In this document: positions 7,664-15,829 of the stretch, piece by piece | How positions within the stretch are numbered: position 1 is the first letter of the stretch | Layout of the letters: every line of letters begins with the position of its first letter | NCBI RefSeq assembly: GCF_900120005.1 | Contig: NZ_LT635454.1 | Coordinates: 340,759 to 404,758, forward strand | Length of the DNA stretch: 64,000 nucleotides | Source: Holdemania sp. Marseille-P2844 | GTDB taxonomy: Bacteria; Bacillota_I; Bacilli_A; Erysipelotrichales; Erysipelotrichaceae | Reading direction: 5' to 3' | The notes under the pieces: model-generated | Database searches by the model: none | What the model saw: the letters and a program-made list of their open reading frames with translations, nothing else | Told to the model about the DNA's origin: nothing | Program-made: the position numbers and the translations under genes

Positions 7664-7687
7664 AAGTCCTGTAATCAGGACTTTTTT
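7664..7687 (+). terminator. Former tRNA terminator
   Basis: AAGTCCTG, loop TAAT, CAGGACTT and a run of T form a clear intrinsic terminator. A second small hairpin with a GAAA loop (CCCGG/CCGGG, 7645-7658) lies just before it. Both sit directly behind the tRNA 3' fragment and probably ended the original tRNA transcript. Confidence 0.75.
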
Positions 7688-7707
7688 GTGATTTCCAAAC
7701 CATGGAA

Positions 7708-7725
7708 TCTAACAGTTTTGTTAGA
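7708..7725. promoter_or_regulatory. Bce-type response-regulator operator
   Basis: TCTAACA-GTTT-TGTTAGA is a perfect inverted repeat that contains TnACA-N4-TGTnA, the core known for BceR-like regulators. It lies upstream of the response-regulator gene. An almost identical dyad is found at 15735-15752 in front of the ABC transporter. This suggests autoregulation; the binding itself is inferred. Confidence 0.6.
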
Positions 7726-7763
7726 GAGAGGAAAAGCCATGGCAGGAAGATTTTCTGTTAGTG

Positions 7764-7769
7764 TATAAT
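7764..7769 (+). promoter_or_regulatory. -10 box of the two-component operon
   Basis: TATAAT lies 26 bases before the start codon. There is no good -35 hexamer 16-18 bases upstream, which fits a promoter that needs an activator bound at 7708-7725. Confidence 0.5.
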
Positions 7770-7794
7770 AAGACCATACGAGGAGGGATTGGGA

Positions 7795-8463
7795 ATGTTC
7801 AAAATCTTGATTGTCGAAGATGAGGAAAAAATCCGGGTGGAGCTGCAGAACCTGTTAAACCGCTATGGCTATGAGGCGCTGACGCTCTCCGATTTTCATG
7901 AGGTCGACCAACAGATCCTGCGGATTCAGCCGCATCTGGTCTTACTGGATATCAATCTGCCGGAAATGGACGGCTATATGATCTGTCGTTCGCTCCGCCA
8001 GCAATCTTCGATTCCCATCCTGATGGTGACCAGCCGCAGCAGCGATCTGGATGAGTTAATGAGCATGAGTTTAGGCGCCGACGACTTCATCACTAAGCCT
8101 TACAATGTCCAGATCCTTCTGGCGCATATTCAGGCAGTTTTAAAGCGCGCCTATCCGCAGGATCAGGGACGGCTGTTAGAGGTCAAAGGCGTGACGCTGG
8201 ATTTAAGCAAGGGCTGCGTGATGCACGAAAATCAAAGCGTGGAGCTGACGAAAAACGAAATTCGAATCCTGTGGCTGTTGATGCGCAAGCAGGGCACGAT
8301 CGTCAGCCGCGACGAAATCATGACTGATTTATGGCAGTCGGAGGAATTTGTCGACGACAACACGCTGACTGTCAATATCAACCGGCTGCGGCGAAAATTG
8401 GAAAGTATCGGCGTGAGCCCGGACTATCTGTCGACCAAACGCGGGCTGGGGTATCGCATATGA
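7795..8463 (+). CDS. OmpR-family response regulator, BceR-like
   Basis: ATG 7795 follows AGGAGGG with seven bases spacing; the in-frame TTG 7789 is inside the ribosome site region. The protein is 222 residues. The receiver domain (1-115) has the acidic pocket Glu8/Asp9, phospho-acceptor Asp52 in VLLDINLPEMDG, and the conserved Thr and Lys (VTS and TKPYN). The winged-helix DNA-binding domain (about 130-222) ends in LSTKRGLGYRI, typical of the OmpR class. It probably activates a peptide-antibiotic resistance transporter on a signal from the next gene's kinase. The ATGA overlap with the kinase implies translational coupling. Confidence 0.9.
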   Translation: MFKILIVEDEEKIRVELQNLLNRYGYEALTLSDFHEVDQQILRIQPHLVLLDINLPEMDGYMICRSLRQQSSIPILMVTSRSSDLDELMSMSLGADDFITKPYNVQILLAHIQAVLKRAYPQDQGRLLEVKGVTLDLSKGCVMHENQSVELTKNEIRILWLLMRKQGTIVSRDEIMTDLWQSEEFVDDNTLTVNINRLRRKLESIGVSPDYLSTKRGLGYRI

Positions 8464-9485
8464 CGTTCAAAGAATTCCTTCAGGACCGCTGGCTGTTTCT
8501 GTTGGGCCAGACGATTTTTCTGCTTTTTGCCGGGGTGCTGCTGCGGTTACTGCGCGTCAGCGGTTTCGCGCTGGGATTTCTGGCGTTTCTCTATCTGACG
8601 TTGACCAGCGTCACGCTGGGCGTGGAATTTTACCGCAAGAAAACCTTTTTCGATCAGACGTTCAACTTGCTTGACCAGCTGGAAGAAAAGTATTATCTTT
8701 CGGAGATCGTCGAGTCGCCCGGCTTTGTCGAAGGGCAGAAGCTGACGCAGCTGTTCCGGATCGTCAGTAAGTCGATGAACGATACGATCGCCGAATACCG
8801 CCGCCGCAACGAAGATTACAGCCGTTACATTGAAACCTGGGTGCATGAAGTCAAAACGCCGATCGCCTCGAGCAAGCTGATCATTGAGAATCATCCTGAT
8901 CCGGTGACGCGCTCGCTGGAGGAGGAGATTGACCGGATCGATCAATATGTCGAACAGGCACTCTACTACACCCGTTCCTCCGTGGTGGAAAAAGACTACG
9001 TGATCCGCCGCTGTTCGTTGGATCACATCGTCAGTCAGGTGATCAAAAATCATGCGAAAATCCTGATCTCCCGACAGTTTTCAATTCAGCGGGAGAATCT
9101 GGATCAGATCGTCTATACCGATGTGAAATGGATCGATTTCATCCTCGGCCAGATCGTGACCAACGCCGTCAAATATCGGGCGGCGGAGAAACCTCAGCTG
9201 AGGTTTGCTGCCGAAGCGCGGGACAGTCAGGTGGTGCTGACCATCGAAGACAATGGGTGTGGGATCAGCGCCCGTGATCTGCCGCGGATTTTCGATAAAG
9301 GCTTTACCGGAGACAACGGCCGGCAGGTGGCCCGATCGACGGGGATGGGGCTGTATCTGGTTAAACAGCTGTGCGAGAAAATGAATATCGGCATTCAGGC
9401 TGAATCCCAGCCCGGCATGGGAACGATGATCAAGCTGAGCTTTCCGCTGTCCGGCTTTTTGCTTCCGGAATCAATGAGTGAATAA
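8460..9485 (+). CDS. Intramembrane-sensing histidine kinase, BceS-like
   Basis: The start is ATG 8460, overlapping the regulator stop (ATGA). The 341-residue protein has two membrane helices at about 11-30 and 36-55 with almost no extracellular loop, the mark of BceS-type kinases that read the state of a partner ABC transporter and do not bind ligand themselves. His129 in WVHEVKTPI is the phosphorylation site. The ATPase part has the N box (IVTNAVKYR), DNGCGIS and TGMGLYL motifs. Its usual transporter partner is not adjacent but is probably the BceAB-like pair at 15938-18713, which shares the operator sequence. Confidence 0.9.
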   Translation: MTFKEFLQDRWLFLLGQTIFLLFAGVLLRLLRVSGFALGFLAFLYLTLTSVTLGVEFYRKKTFFDQTFNLLDQLEEKYYLSEIVESPGFVEGQKLTQLFRIVSKSMNDTIAEYRRRNEDYSRYIETWVHEVKTPIASSKLIIENHPDPVTRSLEEEIDRIDQYVEQALYYTRSSVVEKDYVIRRCSLDHIVSQVIKNHAKILISRQFSIQRENLDQIVYTDVKWIDFILGQIVTNAVKYRAAEKPQLRFAAEARDSQVVLTIEDNGCGISARDLPRIFDKGFTGDNGRQVARSTGMGLYLVKQLCEKMNIGIQAESQPGMGTMIKLSFPLSGFLLPESMSE

Positions 9486-9533
9486 GGCTGTACGCTCAAA
9501 CGGAAAACTTTCAAAAAGTTCAGGGAAAAACGC

Positions 9534-9561
9534 TTGCTTTTCGGTCGCCTCTGATTATAAT
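9534..9561 (+). promoter_or_regulatory. Promoter of the HD-domain gene
   Basis: TTGCTT (9534-9539) and TATAAT (9556-9561) are separated by 16 bases and lie 25 bases before the start codon. Confidence 0.65.
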
Positions 9562-9585
9562 AAGGGCGAAAAGAATGGGTGAACT

Positions 9586-10104
9586 ATGATCGAAAACAAC
9601 GAAGAACAAACGGAGCTGGTAGAGCTTCTGAGAGTCTATGCGCAGGCGACGCTGAATACGGAAAAGGTGCAGTCGATGCGCGGCTATCTTCAGCATGGGG
9701 ATACGACGACGCTGGATCATGCGATTGCCGTGGCGTATTACAGCCTGATGCTGGATCGAAAATGGAATCTGAACTGTGATAAAAGCAGTCTGGTGCGGGG
9801 AGCGCTGCTTCACGATTATTTTCTTTACGACTGGCATCAGCCGCATAAGGAATACGGGCTGCATGGGTTTACGCATCCCTTCACAGCGCTGCGCAATGCG
9901 GTGCAGGATTTTAATTTAAACGCCGTGGAACGCAACATCATCGCCCGTCACATGTTTCCGCTGGTGCCGATTCCGCCGCGGTATCGGGAAAGCATGATCG
10001 TCTGTCTGGCCGACAAGTTCTGCTCGCTCAACGAAACGTTCAGCTCTCAGCGCTACTGCGCGCTGGTCAAGCTGCTTTCCACAGCGTTAATTTTCCATCA
10101 ATGA
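9586..10104 (+). CDS. HD-domain protein, putative metal-dependent phosphohydrolase
   Basis: The 172-residue protein starts at ATG 9586 with GGGTGA upstream. It carries the HD-superfamily elements in order: His in TTTLDHAIAVA, the His-Asp doublet in LLHDYFLYDWHQ, HGFTHPFTALRNA, a further His in IIARHMFPL, and a late Asp in CLADKFC. Such proteins hydrolyse phosphate esters of nucleotides or similar substrates using a metal ion. The exact substrate is unknown. It is a single-gene unit with its own promoter and terminator. Confidence 0.75.
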   Translation: MIENNEEQTELVELLRVYAQATLNTEKVQSMRGYLQHGDTTTLDHAIAVAYYSLMLDRKWNLNCDKSSLVRGALLHDYFLYDWHQPHKEYGLHGFTHPFTALRNAVQDFNLNAVERNIIARHMFPLVPIPPRYRESMIVCLADKFCSLNETFSSQRYCALVKLLSTALIFHQ

Positions 10105-10105
10105 A

Positions 10106-10125
10106 GCGTCCGCAAGGACGTTTTT
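10106..10125 (+). terminator. Terminator of the HD-domain gene
   Basis: GCGTCC, loop GCAA and GGACGT are followed by a run of T, directly after the stop codon. Confidence 0.8.
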
Positions 10126-10216
10126 CTTGTTTTGGATGAAGTGGGAGTCCCGGTGCAGACTAAGCAGAGAAGACGAAGCGAAGAGGAGAGAAACGCCGCA
10201 AAGACCGGAATTAAAC

Positions 10217-10245
10217 TTGAAAATAATTCAATTTACGGGTATAAT
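10217..10245 (+). promoter_or_regulatory. Promoter of the Y-family polymerase operon
   Basis: TTGAAA (10217-10222), a 17-base spacer and TATAAT (10240-10245). A GAATTA/TAATTC dyad spans the -35 box and might be an operator. No LexA-type GAAC-N4-GTTC site is visible. Confidence 0.65.
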
Positions 10246-10316
10246 AAATTCAAAGTCGGCTGGATTAAGGAGCGGGCATTGGATTCATCAGACGAAGGGT
10301 GAAAGGGGACTTGGGT

Positions 10317-11843
10317 ATGCAGAAGGAACGTGTGATTCTGGCGATCGATCTCAAATCGTTTTATGCTTCGGTGGAGTGCGTCGATCGGGGACTGGATCCA
10401 TTAACGACGCATCTGGCGGTTGCGGATGAAAGCCGCACGGAAAAGACAATCTGTCTGGCGGTTTCCCCCTCGTTAAAAAAGCTGGGATTGGCGGGGCGTC
10501 CGCGTTTATTTGAAGTCGTTGAGAAAATGGCGATCGTCAATGCCCAGCGCCGCCGGCATGCGCCGCATGGGAAGTTGATCGGTTCATCCTGGAACGCGGA
10601 GGAGCTGGCACGTTCTTTGCAGCTTGCGGCTGCCTATATTGCCGCCCCGCCGCGGATGGCGCGGTATATTGAGGTCAGCCGCCAGATATACCAGCTGTAT
10701 CTGAACTACGTTTCCCCGCAGGATATCCATGTGTATTCCATTGACGAGGTGTTCATGGACGTCAGCGCCTATTTGAATCCGTTGGGGATTTCCGGCAGGG
10801 AGCTGGCGAAGCGGATCGTTCAGGATGTGCTGCAAACGACAGGCATTACCGCGACCGTCGGGATTGGAACAAATTTGTATTTAGCCAAAGTGGCGATGGA
10901 TATCGTCGCCAAGCATGTCGAAGCGGATCAGGACGGAACGCGGATCGCTGAACTGGATGAGATGAGCTATCGCCGGCAATGCTGGACACACCGGCCGCTG
11001 ACTGATTTCTGGCGCATCGGCCGGGGCTATGCTAAAAAGCTGGAAGACCACGGCTTGATGACGATGGGCGATATCGCGCGCTGTTCGCTGGCCGATCCCG
11101 ATCACTTCCGCAGCGAAACGCTGTTGTATAAATTGTTCGGCGTGAATGCCGAGCTGTTGATCGATCATGCGTGGGGCTGGGAACCTTGCACGATCGCGGA
11201 TATCAAAGCTTATCAACCTGAATCCCGCAGTCTGGGCAGCGGTCAGGTGCTGCGTTGTCCATATCCGGCAAAGAAAGCCCGCCTGATCATCCGGGAAATG
11301 ACGGATTTGTTAGCGCTGGATTTGGTGGAAAAGGGACTGGTTACCGATCAGCTGGGGCTGTATGTCAGTTATGCCGCCGAGAATCTGCGCGATCCAGAAG
11401 TGCGTCGACGGTATCAGGGGCCGGTGAAAAAGGACCGCAGCGGGCGTGAGGTTCCCCAATCCGCGCATGGAACAACGCGTCTGACCCGTCCCTGTGCTTC
11501 CGGCAAGCTGATCGTCGAGGCGATGCTGGCGCTGTTCGACCGGATTGTGGATCCCTCGCTGCTGGTTCACCGCGTCGGCGTGAATGCGCTGCATGTGCGG
11601 CCGGAAAGCGAGGCGGGGGGTGGACAAAGCGTCGAACAGTTCGATCTGTTCAGCGACGCCGAAGCGATTCTGCGCCAGCGGGAACAGGAAAATGCCGATC
11701 TGGAAAAAGAGAAGCAGGTGCAGCAGGCGATTTTGAAAATCAAGCGGAAATATGGCAAGAATGCCATTTTAAAAGGAACCAATCTGCTGGAGGGGGCGAC
11801 GACGATCGAGCGCAACCGGCAGATCGGCGGACATAAGGCGTAA
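10317..11843 (+). CDS. Y-family translesion DNA polymerase (UmuC/UvrX-like)
   Basis: ATG 10317 has AAAGGGG eight bases upstream; the GTG at 10299 in the same frame precedes that site. The product is 508 residues. The palm begins AIDLKSFYASVE with metal ligand Asp11, and YSIDEVFMDVS supplies Asp143 and Glu144. The little-finger region and a charged C-terminal helix (EQENADLEKEKQVQQ) follow. Such enzymes copy damaged DNA with low fidelity. The length and the YolD-like partner directly downstream place it with the UmuC/UvrX group of Firmicutes and not the short DinB type. It is probably stress-induced, but no SOS box is seen. Confidence 0.9.
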   Translation: MQKERVILAIDLKSFYASVECVDRGLDPLTTHLAVADESRTEKTICLAVSPSLKKLGLAGRPRLFEVVEKMAIVNAQRRRHAPHGKLIGSSWNAEELARSLQLAAAYIAAPPRMARYIEVSRQIYQLYLNYVSPQDIHVYSIDEVFMDVSAYLNPLGISGRELAKRIVQDVLQTTGITATVGIGTNLYLAKVAMDIVAKHVEADQDGTRIAELDEMSYRRQCWTHRPLTDFWRIGRGYAKKLEDHGLMTMGDIARCSLADPDHFRSETLLYKLFGVNAELLIDHAWGWEPCTIADIKAYQPESRSLGSGQVLRCPYPAKKARLIIREMTDLLALDLVEKGLVTDQLGLYVSYAAENLRDPEVRRRYQGPVKKDRSGREVPQSAHGTTRLTRPCASGKLIVEAMLALFDRIVDPSLLVHRVGVNALHVRPESEAGGGQSVEQFDLFSDAEAILRQREQENADLEKEKQVQQAILKIKRKYGKNAILKGTNLLEGATTIERNRQIGGHKA

Positions 11844-11854
11844 GGAGGCGGAGG

Positions 11855-12307
11855 ATGCAGACGAAGAAAGCGGATTATTTTCCCTATGAAGACATCGTTG
11901 ATCTTCCTCATCCCACCTCGAAAATCCACCAGCCGATGGCGCGGATGGACCGGGCGGCGCAGTTTAACCCGTTCGCCGCGTTGACCGGGTATGACGATGA
12001 AATCCGGGAAGCGGCCCGATTAACCAGCGAAAAAATTCTGTTAGCGGAGGATGAAAAGCGGGTGCTGGATAAAAAGCTGCAGGGACTCATGCTGCGGATC
12101 CATGAACATCCTGAACTGGAAGTGACTTACTTTATCGCTGATGAGAAAAAAACAGGCGGCGTTTACCACACGCTTCAGGGAGTGTTAAAAAAGATCGACG
12201 CGATTCAGCGGACGCTCGTCTTGATGGACGGGACGCGGATTGAAATGCAGGATATTTTACGTTTAGAAAGCAGGATCTTTGACGGCTTGCCCGAGGCGGA
12301 GGGGTAG
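11855..12307 (+). CDS. YolD-like protein
   Basis: The 150-residue product starts at ATG 11855, 11 bases after the polymerase stop, behind GGAGGCGGAGG. It has the YolD-like signature MARMDRAAQFNPFAALTGYD followed by a helical segment and a small beta domain (GVYHTLQGVLKKID...TLVLMDGTRI). Proteins of this family are the usual operon partners of UvrX/UmuC-type polymerases in Firmicutes and may modulate them, but their biochemical role is not settled. The terminator stem overlaps the end of the gene. Confidence 0.85.
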   Translation: MQTKKADYFPYEDIVDLPHPTSKIHQPMARMDRAAQFNPFAALTGYDDEIREAARLTSEKILLAEDEKRVLDKKLQGLMLRIHEHPELEVTYFIADEKKTGGVYHTLQGVLKKIDAIQRTLVLMDGTRIEMQDILRLESRIFDGLPEAEG

Positions 12308-12320
12308 GCCGTCTGTTTTT
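12281..12320 (+). terminator. Terminator of the polymerase-YolD operon
   Basis: GACGGC (12281-12286) inside the gene end pairs with GCCGTC (12308-12313), followed by TGTTTTT. Confidence 0.6.
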
Positions 12321-12371
12321 GATCCGCATATTGATCCATCTTTTTAAATGAGGAGTTCCTGCATCTGCGGC

Positions 12372-12401
12372 TTGCCTTTCCTTGTTCCTCTGGCGTACAA
12401 T
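12372..12401 (+). promoter_or_regulatory. Promoter of the amidohydrolase pair
   Basis: TTGCCT (12372-12377), an 18-base spacer and TACAAT (12396-12401), about 28 bases before the start codon. Confidence 0.55.
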
Positions 12402-12429
12402 AAAGACATGATTCTTGAGGAGGGATTTT

Positions 12430-13572
12430 ATGTTCTGCATCACGGGCGGCACAATCCATACCGGCAAGGGGGAAGTGCTGGAAAACACCGATATTCTGAT
12501 CGACAACGGAAAGATCGTTGAAGTGGGGAAGAATTTAAAAGGAAAAGCCGAAGGGTACATCGACGCTTCCGGCAAAGTCATTCTGCCGGGATTGATCGAC
12601 GCGATGAGCGAGCTGGGCATGGCGATCCGGCGTGGGGAAGTGCGCGATAACGACGAAAAGAGCGATCCGCTTACGCCGCATTTAAAGGCGCTCTATGCTT
12701 ATGATGGGGACTGCGTCAGCGAACAGGCGCCGTACACCTATGGAATAACCGCGTTGGCAGCCTCGCCGAGCAATTCCAATATTCTGGGCGGCCAGATGGC
12801 GGTTTTCAGAACGGCCGGCATCAATCCATTTAAAATGTTGGTGAAGGATGAGGTGGGGATGAAAGGTTCCGTGACCGATCAGGTCAAGGAAGCCTATGGT
12901 TCCCGCAATGTAGCGCCGATGACGAAGATGGGAATTTTCAGCTTGCTGCGGGATGCGCTGCGGCAGGCGCAGGAGTATGACGAGAACAAACCGGAAATTA
13001 AGCGGGATGAAAAAGCCAAGGCGCTGAAAAAGGTGCTGGCGAAGGAAATGCCGCTGGTGATCGCCGCCAACAACGCTGCCGAGCTGCGGGGCGTGCTGCG
13101 GGTTTGCGCCGATTACGATCTGAAACCAATTCTGGCGCTGGGCTATGATATCCATGCGGAAGACGTCGATCTGTTAGATAAGATTCAGGGCGTGATTCTG
13201 GGCAATCTGTCGTATGGCTTTAACGCCTATTCGCAGAAAGCGGATTTGGAAGGATTGTATGCGCTATATAAGAAGGGACTGCCAATCGCGATGGCGACGA
13301 TCGGCAACAACCCTAATGGAAAGGAAGGCCTGATCTGGACGGCGGCGCGGATGATGCGCGCCTGCGGGGACAGCGAAGCCGTGTTAAGCATGCTGACAAG
13401 TCAGGCGGCGAAGCTGCTGGGCTGTGCGGATCAGATCGGTTCGATTGAAGCGGGCAAGGACGCGGACTTCGTCATTTGGAGCGCCAATCCGATCGAAACC
13501 TATGAAGGCCGGGTTGAAAAGGTCTTCATGCAGGGCAAGGTCGTCTATGTTCAGGGAGGTTATCAACAATGA
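12430..13572 (+). CDS. Amidohydrolase-fold protein without metal ligands (pseudo-enzyme)
   Basis: ATG 12430 follows GAGGAGGG; TTG 12415 in frame is upstream of it. The 380-residue protein has the amidohydrolase layout: an N-terminal beta sandwich (GGTIHTGKGEVLENTDILIDNG), a barrel beginning VILPGLIDA, and a C-terminal SIEAGKDADFVIW. The ligands expected for the barrel are missing. HxH is replaced by MSE after LIDA, the histidine strands read LVIAANNAAE and ILALGYD, and the final Asp strand reads AMATIGNN. The next gene is a close relative that keeps all of them, and the two are translationally coupled by ATGA. A regulatory or structural partner in a heteromer is the likely role; an altered activity is possible. 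Confidence 0.8.
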   Translation: MFCITGGTIHTGKGEVLENTDILIDNGKIVEVGKNLKGKAEGYIDASGKVILPGLIDAMSELGMAIRRGEVRDNDEKSDPLTPHLKALYAYDGDCVSEQAPYTYGITALAASPSNSNILGGQMAVFRTAGINPFKMLVKDEVGMKGSVTDQVKEAYGSRNVAPMTKMGIFSLLRDALRQAQEYDENKPEIKRDEKAKALKKVLAKEMPLVIAANNAAELRGVLRVCADYDLKPILALGYDIHAEDVDLLDKIQGVILGNLSYGFNAYSQKADLEGLYALYKKGLPIAMATIGNNPNGKEGLIWTAARMMRACGDSEAVLSMLTSQAAKLLGCADQIGSIEAGKDADFVIWSANPIETYEGRVEKVFMQGKVVYVQGGYQQ

Positions 13573-14723
13573 AGCTGATTAAAAATGGAACCGTCATGAC
13601 GATGGGGCCGCAGGGAACGCTGCAGGCCGATATTCTGATTGAGAACGGGAAGATCGCTGAAATTGCGGAAAACATCACGGCGGAAGGTGCGGAAATCATC
13701 GACGCTTCCGGGCTGCTCGTCTTGCCGGGGCTGGTCGACGCGCACAGCCACATCGGCGGCTTCGACACCAAGACCGGCGCGCAAGATCTCAACGAAAGTG
13801 TCAATCCGGTTACGGCGCAGCTGAACGCCTATGACGGCGTGGATCCGTTATCGCCGCAGTTTGCCTCCGCTTTGGAAACCGGCATCACCGCCAGCGGGAT
13901 CGTGCCGGGCAGCGCCAATGTGATCTGCGGTCTGGGCTGCGTGATCAAATCTGCCGGGGCCAGTCTGGCAGAGCGCTGCGTGAAGCAGCCGTTTGCGCTG
14001 AAGGCTGCGGTCGGCGGCAATCCGAAGGGCGTCTACGGCAAACGCAATCAAAGTCCGATGACGCGCATGGCGATCGCCGAAACAATCCGCGAATACTTCC
14101 ATCAGGTTCAGGACTACCGCAAGAAGAAGCAGGAAGCCGGGGACGATCCGGCCAAAATGCCGAAGTTCGATCAGGGGTTGGAAAACGGCGAGCTGGTGCT
14201 CGATAAAACGATCCCGTTAAAAATCCATGTCTATCAGCACGATATCCTGACGTGCATCGAACTGGCGAAGGAATTCGACATCCGGATCACGATCGACCAT
14301 GCTTTAGGTTCCAGTGATTTTCTTGATGAAATCGAAGCGGAAAAAGACCGGCTGGCGATTATCTACGGTCCGATCGGCGCACAGAAGGGGCAAAACGAGC
14401 TGCATTTGGTCGATACCGGCTGCTTGAAAGATCTCGATGAGCGCGGCGTTTTGTGCGCGATCATGACTGACGGTCCGGCCCGCAATCCATGGATGATTTT
14501 GGCTCAGGCGGGGGAAGCGGTACGCTTCGGCTGTCCGGCGGAGCGCGTGCTGCGGATGATCACGATCAACGCGGCGACGATCCTGGGCTGCGAAGACCGG
14601 ATCGGTTCGCTGGAAGTTGGCAAGGATGCCGATCTTGTCCTGTTTGATCATAACCCGGTCGTCTCCACTGCAGCCAAAGCGCTGCTGACCATGGTGGACG
14701 GCGAGGTCGTTTACCGCCGGTAA
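13569..14723 (+). CDS. Amidohydrolase, metal-dependent (imidazolonepropionase/dihydroorotase-like)
   Basis: This 384-residue protein starts at ATG 13569 overlapping the previous stop. It retains the metal site of the amidohydrolase superfamily: His59 and His61 in VDAHSHIGG, His220 and His224 in KIHVYQHD, His244 in TIDHALG and Asp301 in IMTDGPA. The C-terminus carries GSLEVGKDADLVLFDHNP. It should hydrolyse a C-N bond in a cyclic or linear amide. The sequence does not let me choose between imidazolonepropionase-like, prolidase-like and other members. It probably works with its inactive paralogue upstream. Confidence 0.85.
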   Translation: MKLIKNGTVMTMGPQGTLQADILIENGKIAEIAENITAEGAEIIDASGLLVLPGLVDAHSHIGGFDTKTGAQDLNESVNPVTAQLNAYDGVDPLSPQFASALETGITASGIVPGSANVICGLGCVIKSAGASLAERCVKQPFALKAAVGGNPKGVYGKRNQSPMTRMAIAETIREYFHQVQDYRKKKQEAGDDPAKMPKFDQGLENGELVLDKTIPLKIHVYQHDILTCIELAKEFDIRITIDHALGSSDFLDEIEAEKDRLAIIYGPIGAQKGQNELHLVDTGCLKDLDERGVLCAIMTDGPARNPWMILAQAGEAVRFGCPAERVLRMITINAATILGCEDRIGSLEVGKDADLVLFDHNPVVSTAAKALLTMVDGEVVYRR

Positions 14724-14833
14724 GTGGATTCCCCTTGCCTGCGTTATTGTGGAAGCGTGCCTCTGTGTCTCTTTGAAAGAAAACAGGGAAGATCGCGATT
14801 TATGGCATGTTTTTGCGATCTTGGTAAAAAAGA

Positions 14834-14878
14834 CTGGCCGATCAAAGCGTTTGGATAAGCTTTGGACGGCCAGTTTTC
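14834..14878. terminator. Long bidirectional terminator between convergent genes
   Basis: CTGGCCG (14834-14840) and CGGCCAG (14867-14873) are the outer stem, and CAAAGC/GCTTTG continue it inward after a two-base mismatch. TTTT follows on the right and AAAAAA precedes on the left, so it can end transcription from both sides. Confidence 0.8.
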
Positions 14879-14940
14879 TGTATTGGAAAAATTAAGCATA
14901 CCCGCAAGAGTAGGAAGCACCTGTCGCATGGCAGGCTGTG

Positions 14941-15582
14941 CTAATCCCGCTTTTCAATCGTGAGCGAAGCGATGATTGAGGGATTCGGCTCGCCGGTGCT
15001 CAGGTTCTGTGCGCCAGGCATTAACAACATATATCCCGCTTTCCCGCATCGGCTTTCCGGGGACAGATCGGCGTCGATCCAACAATGCCGCACCTGGCCC
15101 ACAACCATTGCGGTGATTCCAGCCCCGCTGAGATCCTCTACGGATTTCAGCGAACATTCCAACGTGAGAAAACTCTCCTGAATGATCGGCGCGGAAATCG
15201 TGCGGGCGTTTTCCAGCGTGAAGCCGCCGGCGGAAAACTCATCGGCGTCCAGTTCGTTTTGACGGATGGTTTCGATCAGCGCGTCATAATAGTGCACCGG
15301 CAGAAAATTGACCGCAAAGCCGCGGGTCCGTTTGATATTGACATAGGTGTGCGTGTGCTGATACAGATTGCCGAGCACGGCGAAGAACGCCGTTCTGTCG
15401 CCATGGAAGCAGCTCCAGCTGTGAAAACAAACATTCGGCTTGCCATTTTCCTTCCACGTCGTCACGGCAAATAAGACCTGCGGGATCGCTGCGGCCAGCT
15501 CCAGATGGGAAAACAGATCAAATTCCTCCGGATAGGCAGGCTGGAAACAGGCTGGTCGTTCGATTCCGATTTCAATTTTCAT
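14941..15582 (-). CDS. Flavin-reductase-like / flavoredoxin-type FMN-binding protein
   Basis: The 213-residue minus-strand protein has AAAGGA before its ATG. It belongs to the split-barrel FMN-binding family: an N-terminal extension, the core strand pattern IPQVLFAVTTWKENGKPNV, WSCFHGDRTAFFAVL and the dimer region with FAVNFLP. It ends in a strand that closes the barrel (SIIASLTIEKRD). Such proteins bind FMN without membrane association and pass electrons or reduce free flavin. It is a lone gene convergent with the amidohydrolase operon, so its partner is unknown. Confidence 0.8.
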   Translation of the reverse strand: MKIEIGIERPACFQPAYPEEFDLFSHLELAAAIPQVLFAVTTWKENGKPNVCFHSWSCFHGDRTAFFAVLGNLYQHTHTYVNIKRTRGFAVNFLPVHYYDALIETIRQNELDADEFSAGGFTLENARTISAPIIQESFLTLECSLKSVEDLSGAGITAMVVGQVRHCWIDADLSPESRCGKAGYMLLMPGAQNLSTGEPNPSIIASLTIEKRD

Positions 15583-15737
15583 AGTTTTCCTTTCAGCAGG
15601 CTTGCATGGCCCTGCGGATTCCCGGATTTTTAGTCCCGAATCCTTCTGCCTTGATTATACACCCTCTTTGTTTATTCGCGGCGCAATAACCCGACGTGTG
15701 AAGAAAAATAGGAAACGATATCGCTGAATGATGAATC

Positions 15738-15751
15738 TTACAATTCTGTTA
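15738..15751. promoter_or_regulatory. Bce-type operator upstream of the ABC transporter
   Basis: TTACA-ATTC-TGTTA fits TnACA-N4-TGTnA. Extended by flanking bases, it matches the dyad at 7708-7725 at 14 of 18 positions. A looser CTTACA/TGTAAG repeat surrounds it. The two-component system at 7795-9485 is the obvious candidate regulator. Confidence 0.65.
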
Positions 15752-15795
15752 GCGAGCTGTAAGTCCCTTCTAAGGTACAATAGACAGGACAAGCT

Positions 15796-15801
15796 TATAA
15801 T
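15796..15801 (+). promoter_or_regulatory. -10 box of the ABC transporter operon
   Basis: TATAAT lies 28 bases before the small ORF at 15830. There is no consensus -35 box; the operator lies 44 bases upstream. TACAAT at 15776-15781 is an alternative. Confidence 0.5.
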
Positions 15802-15829
15802 AAAGCCGTAATCAAGGAGGAATCATAAA

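Noticed and set aside
10180-10320. LexA box before the Y-family polymerase
   Set aside because: No GAAC-N4-GTTC or close variant is visible; only a weak GAATTA/TAATTC dyad was found.
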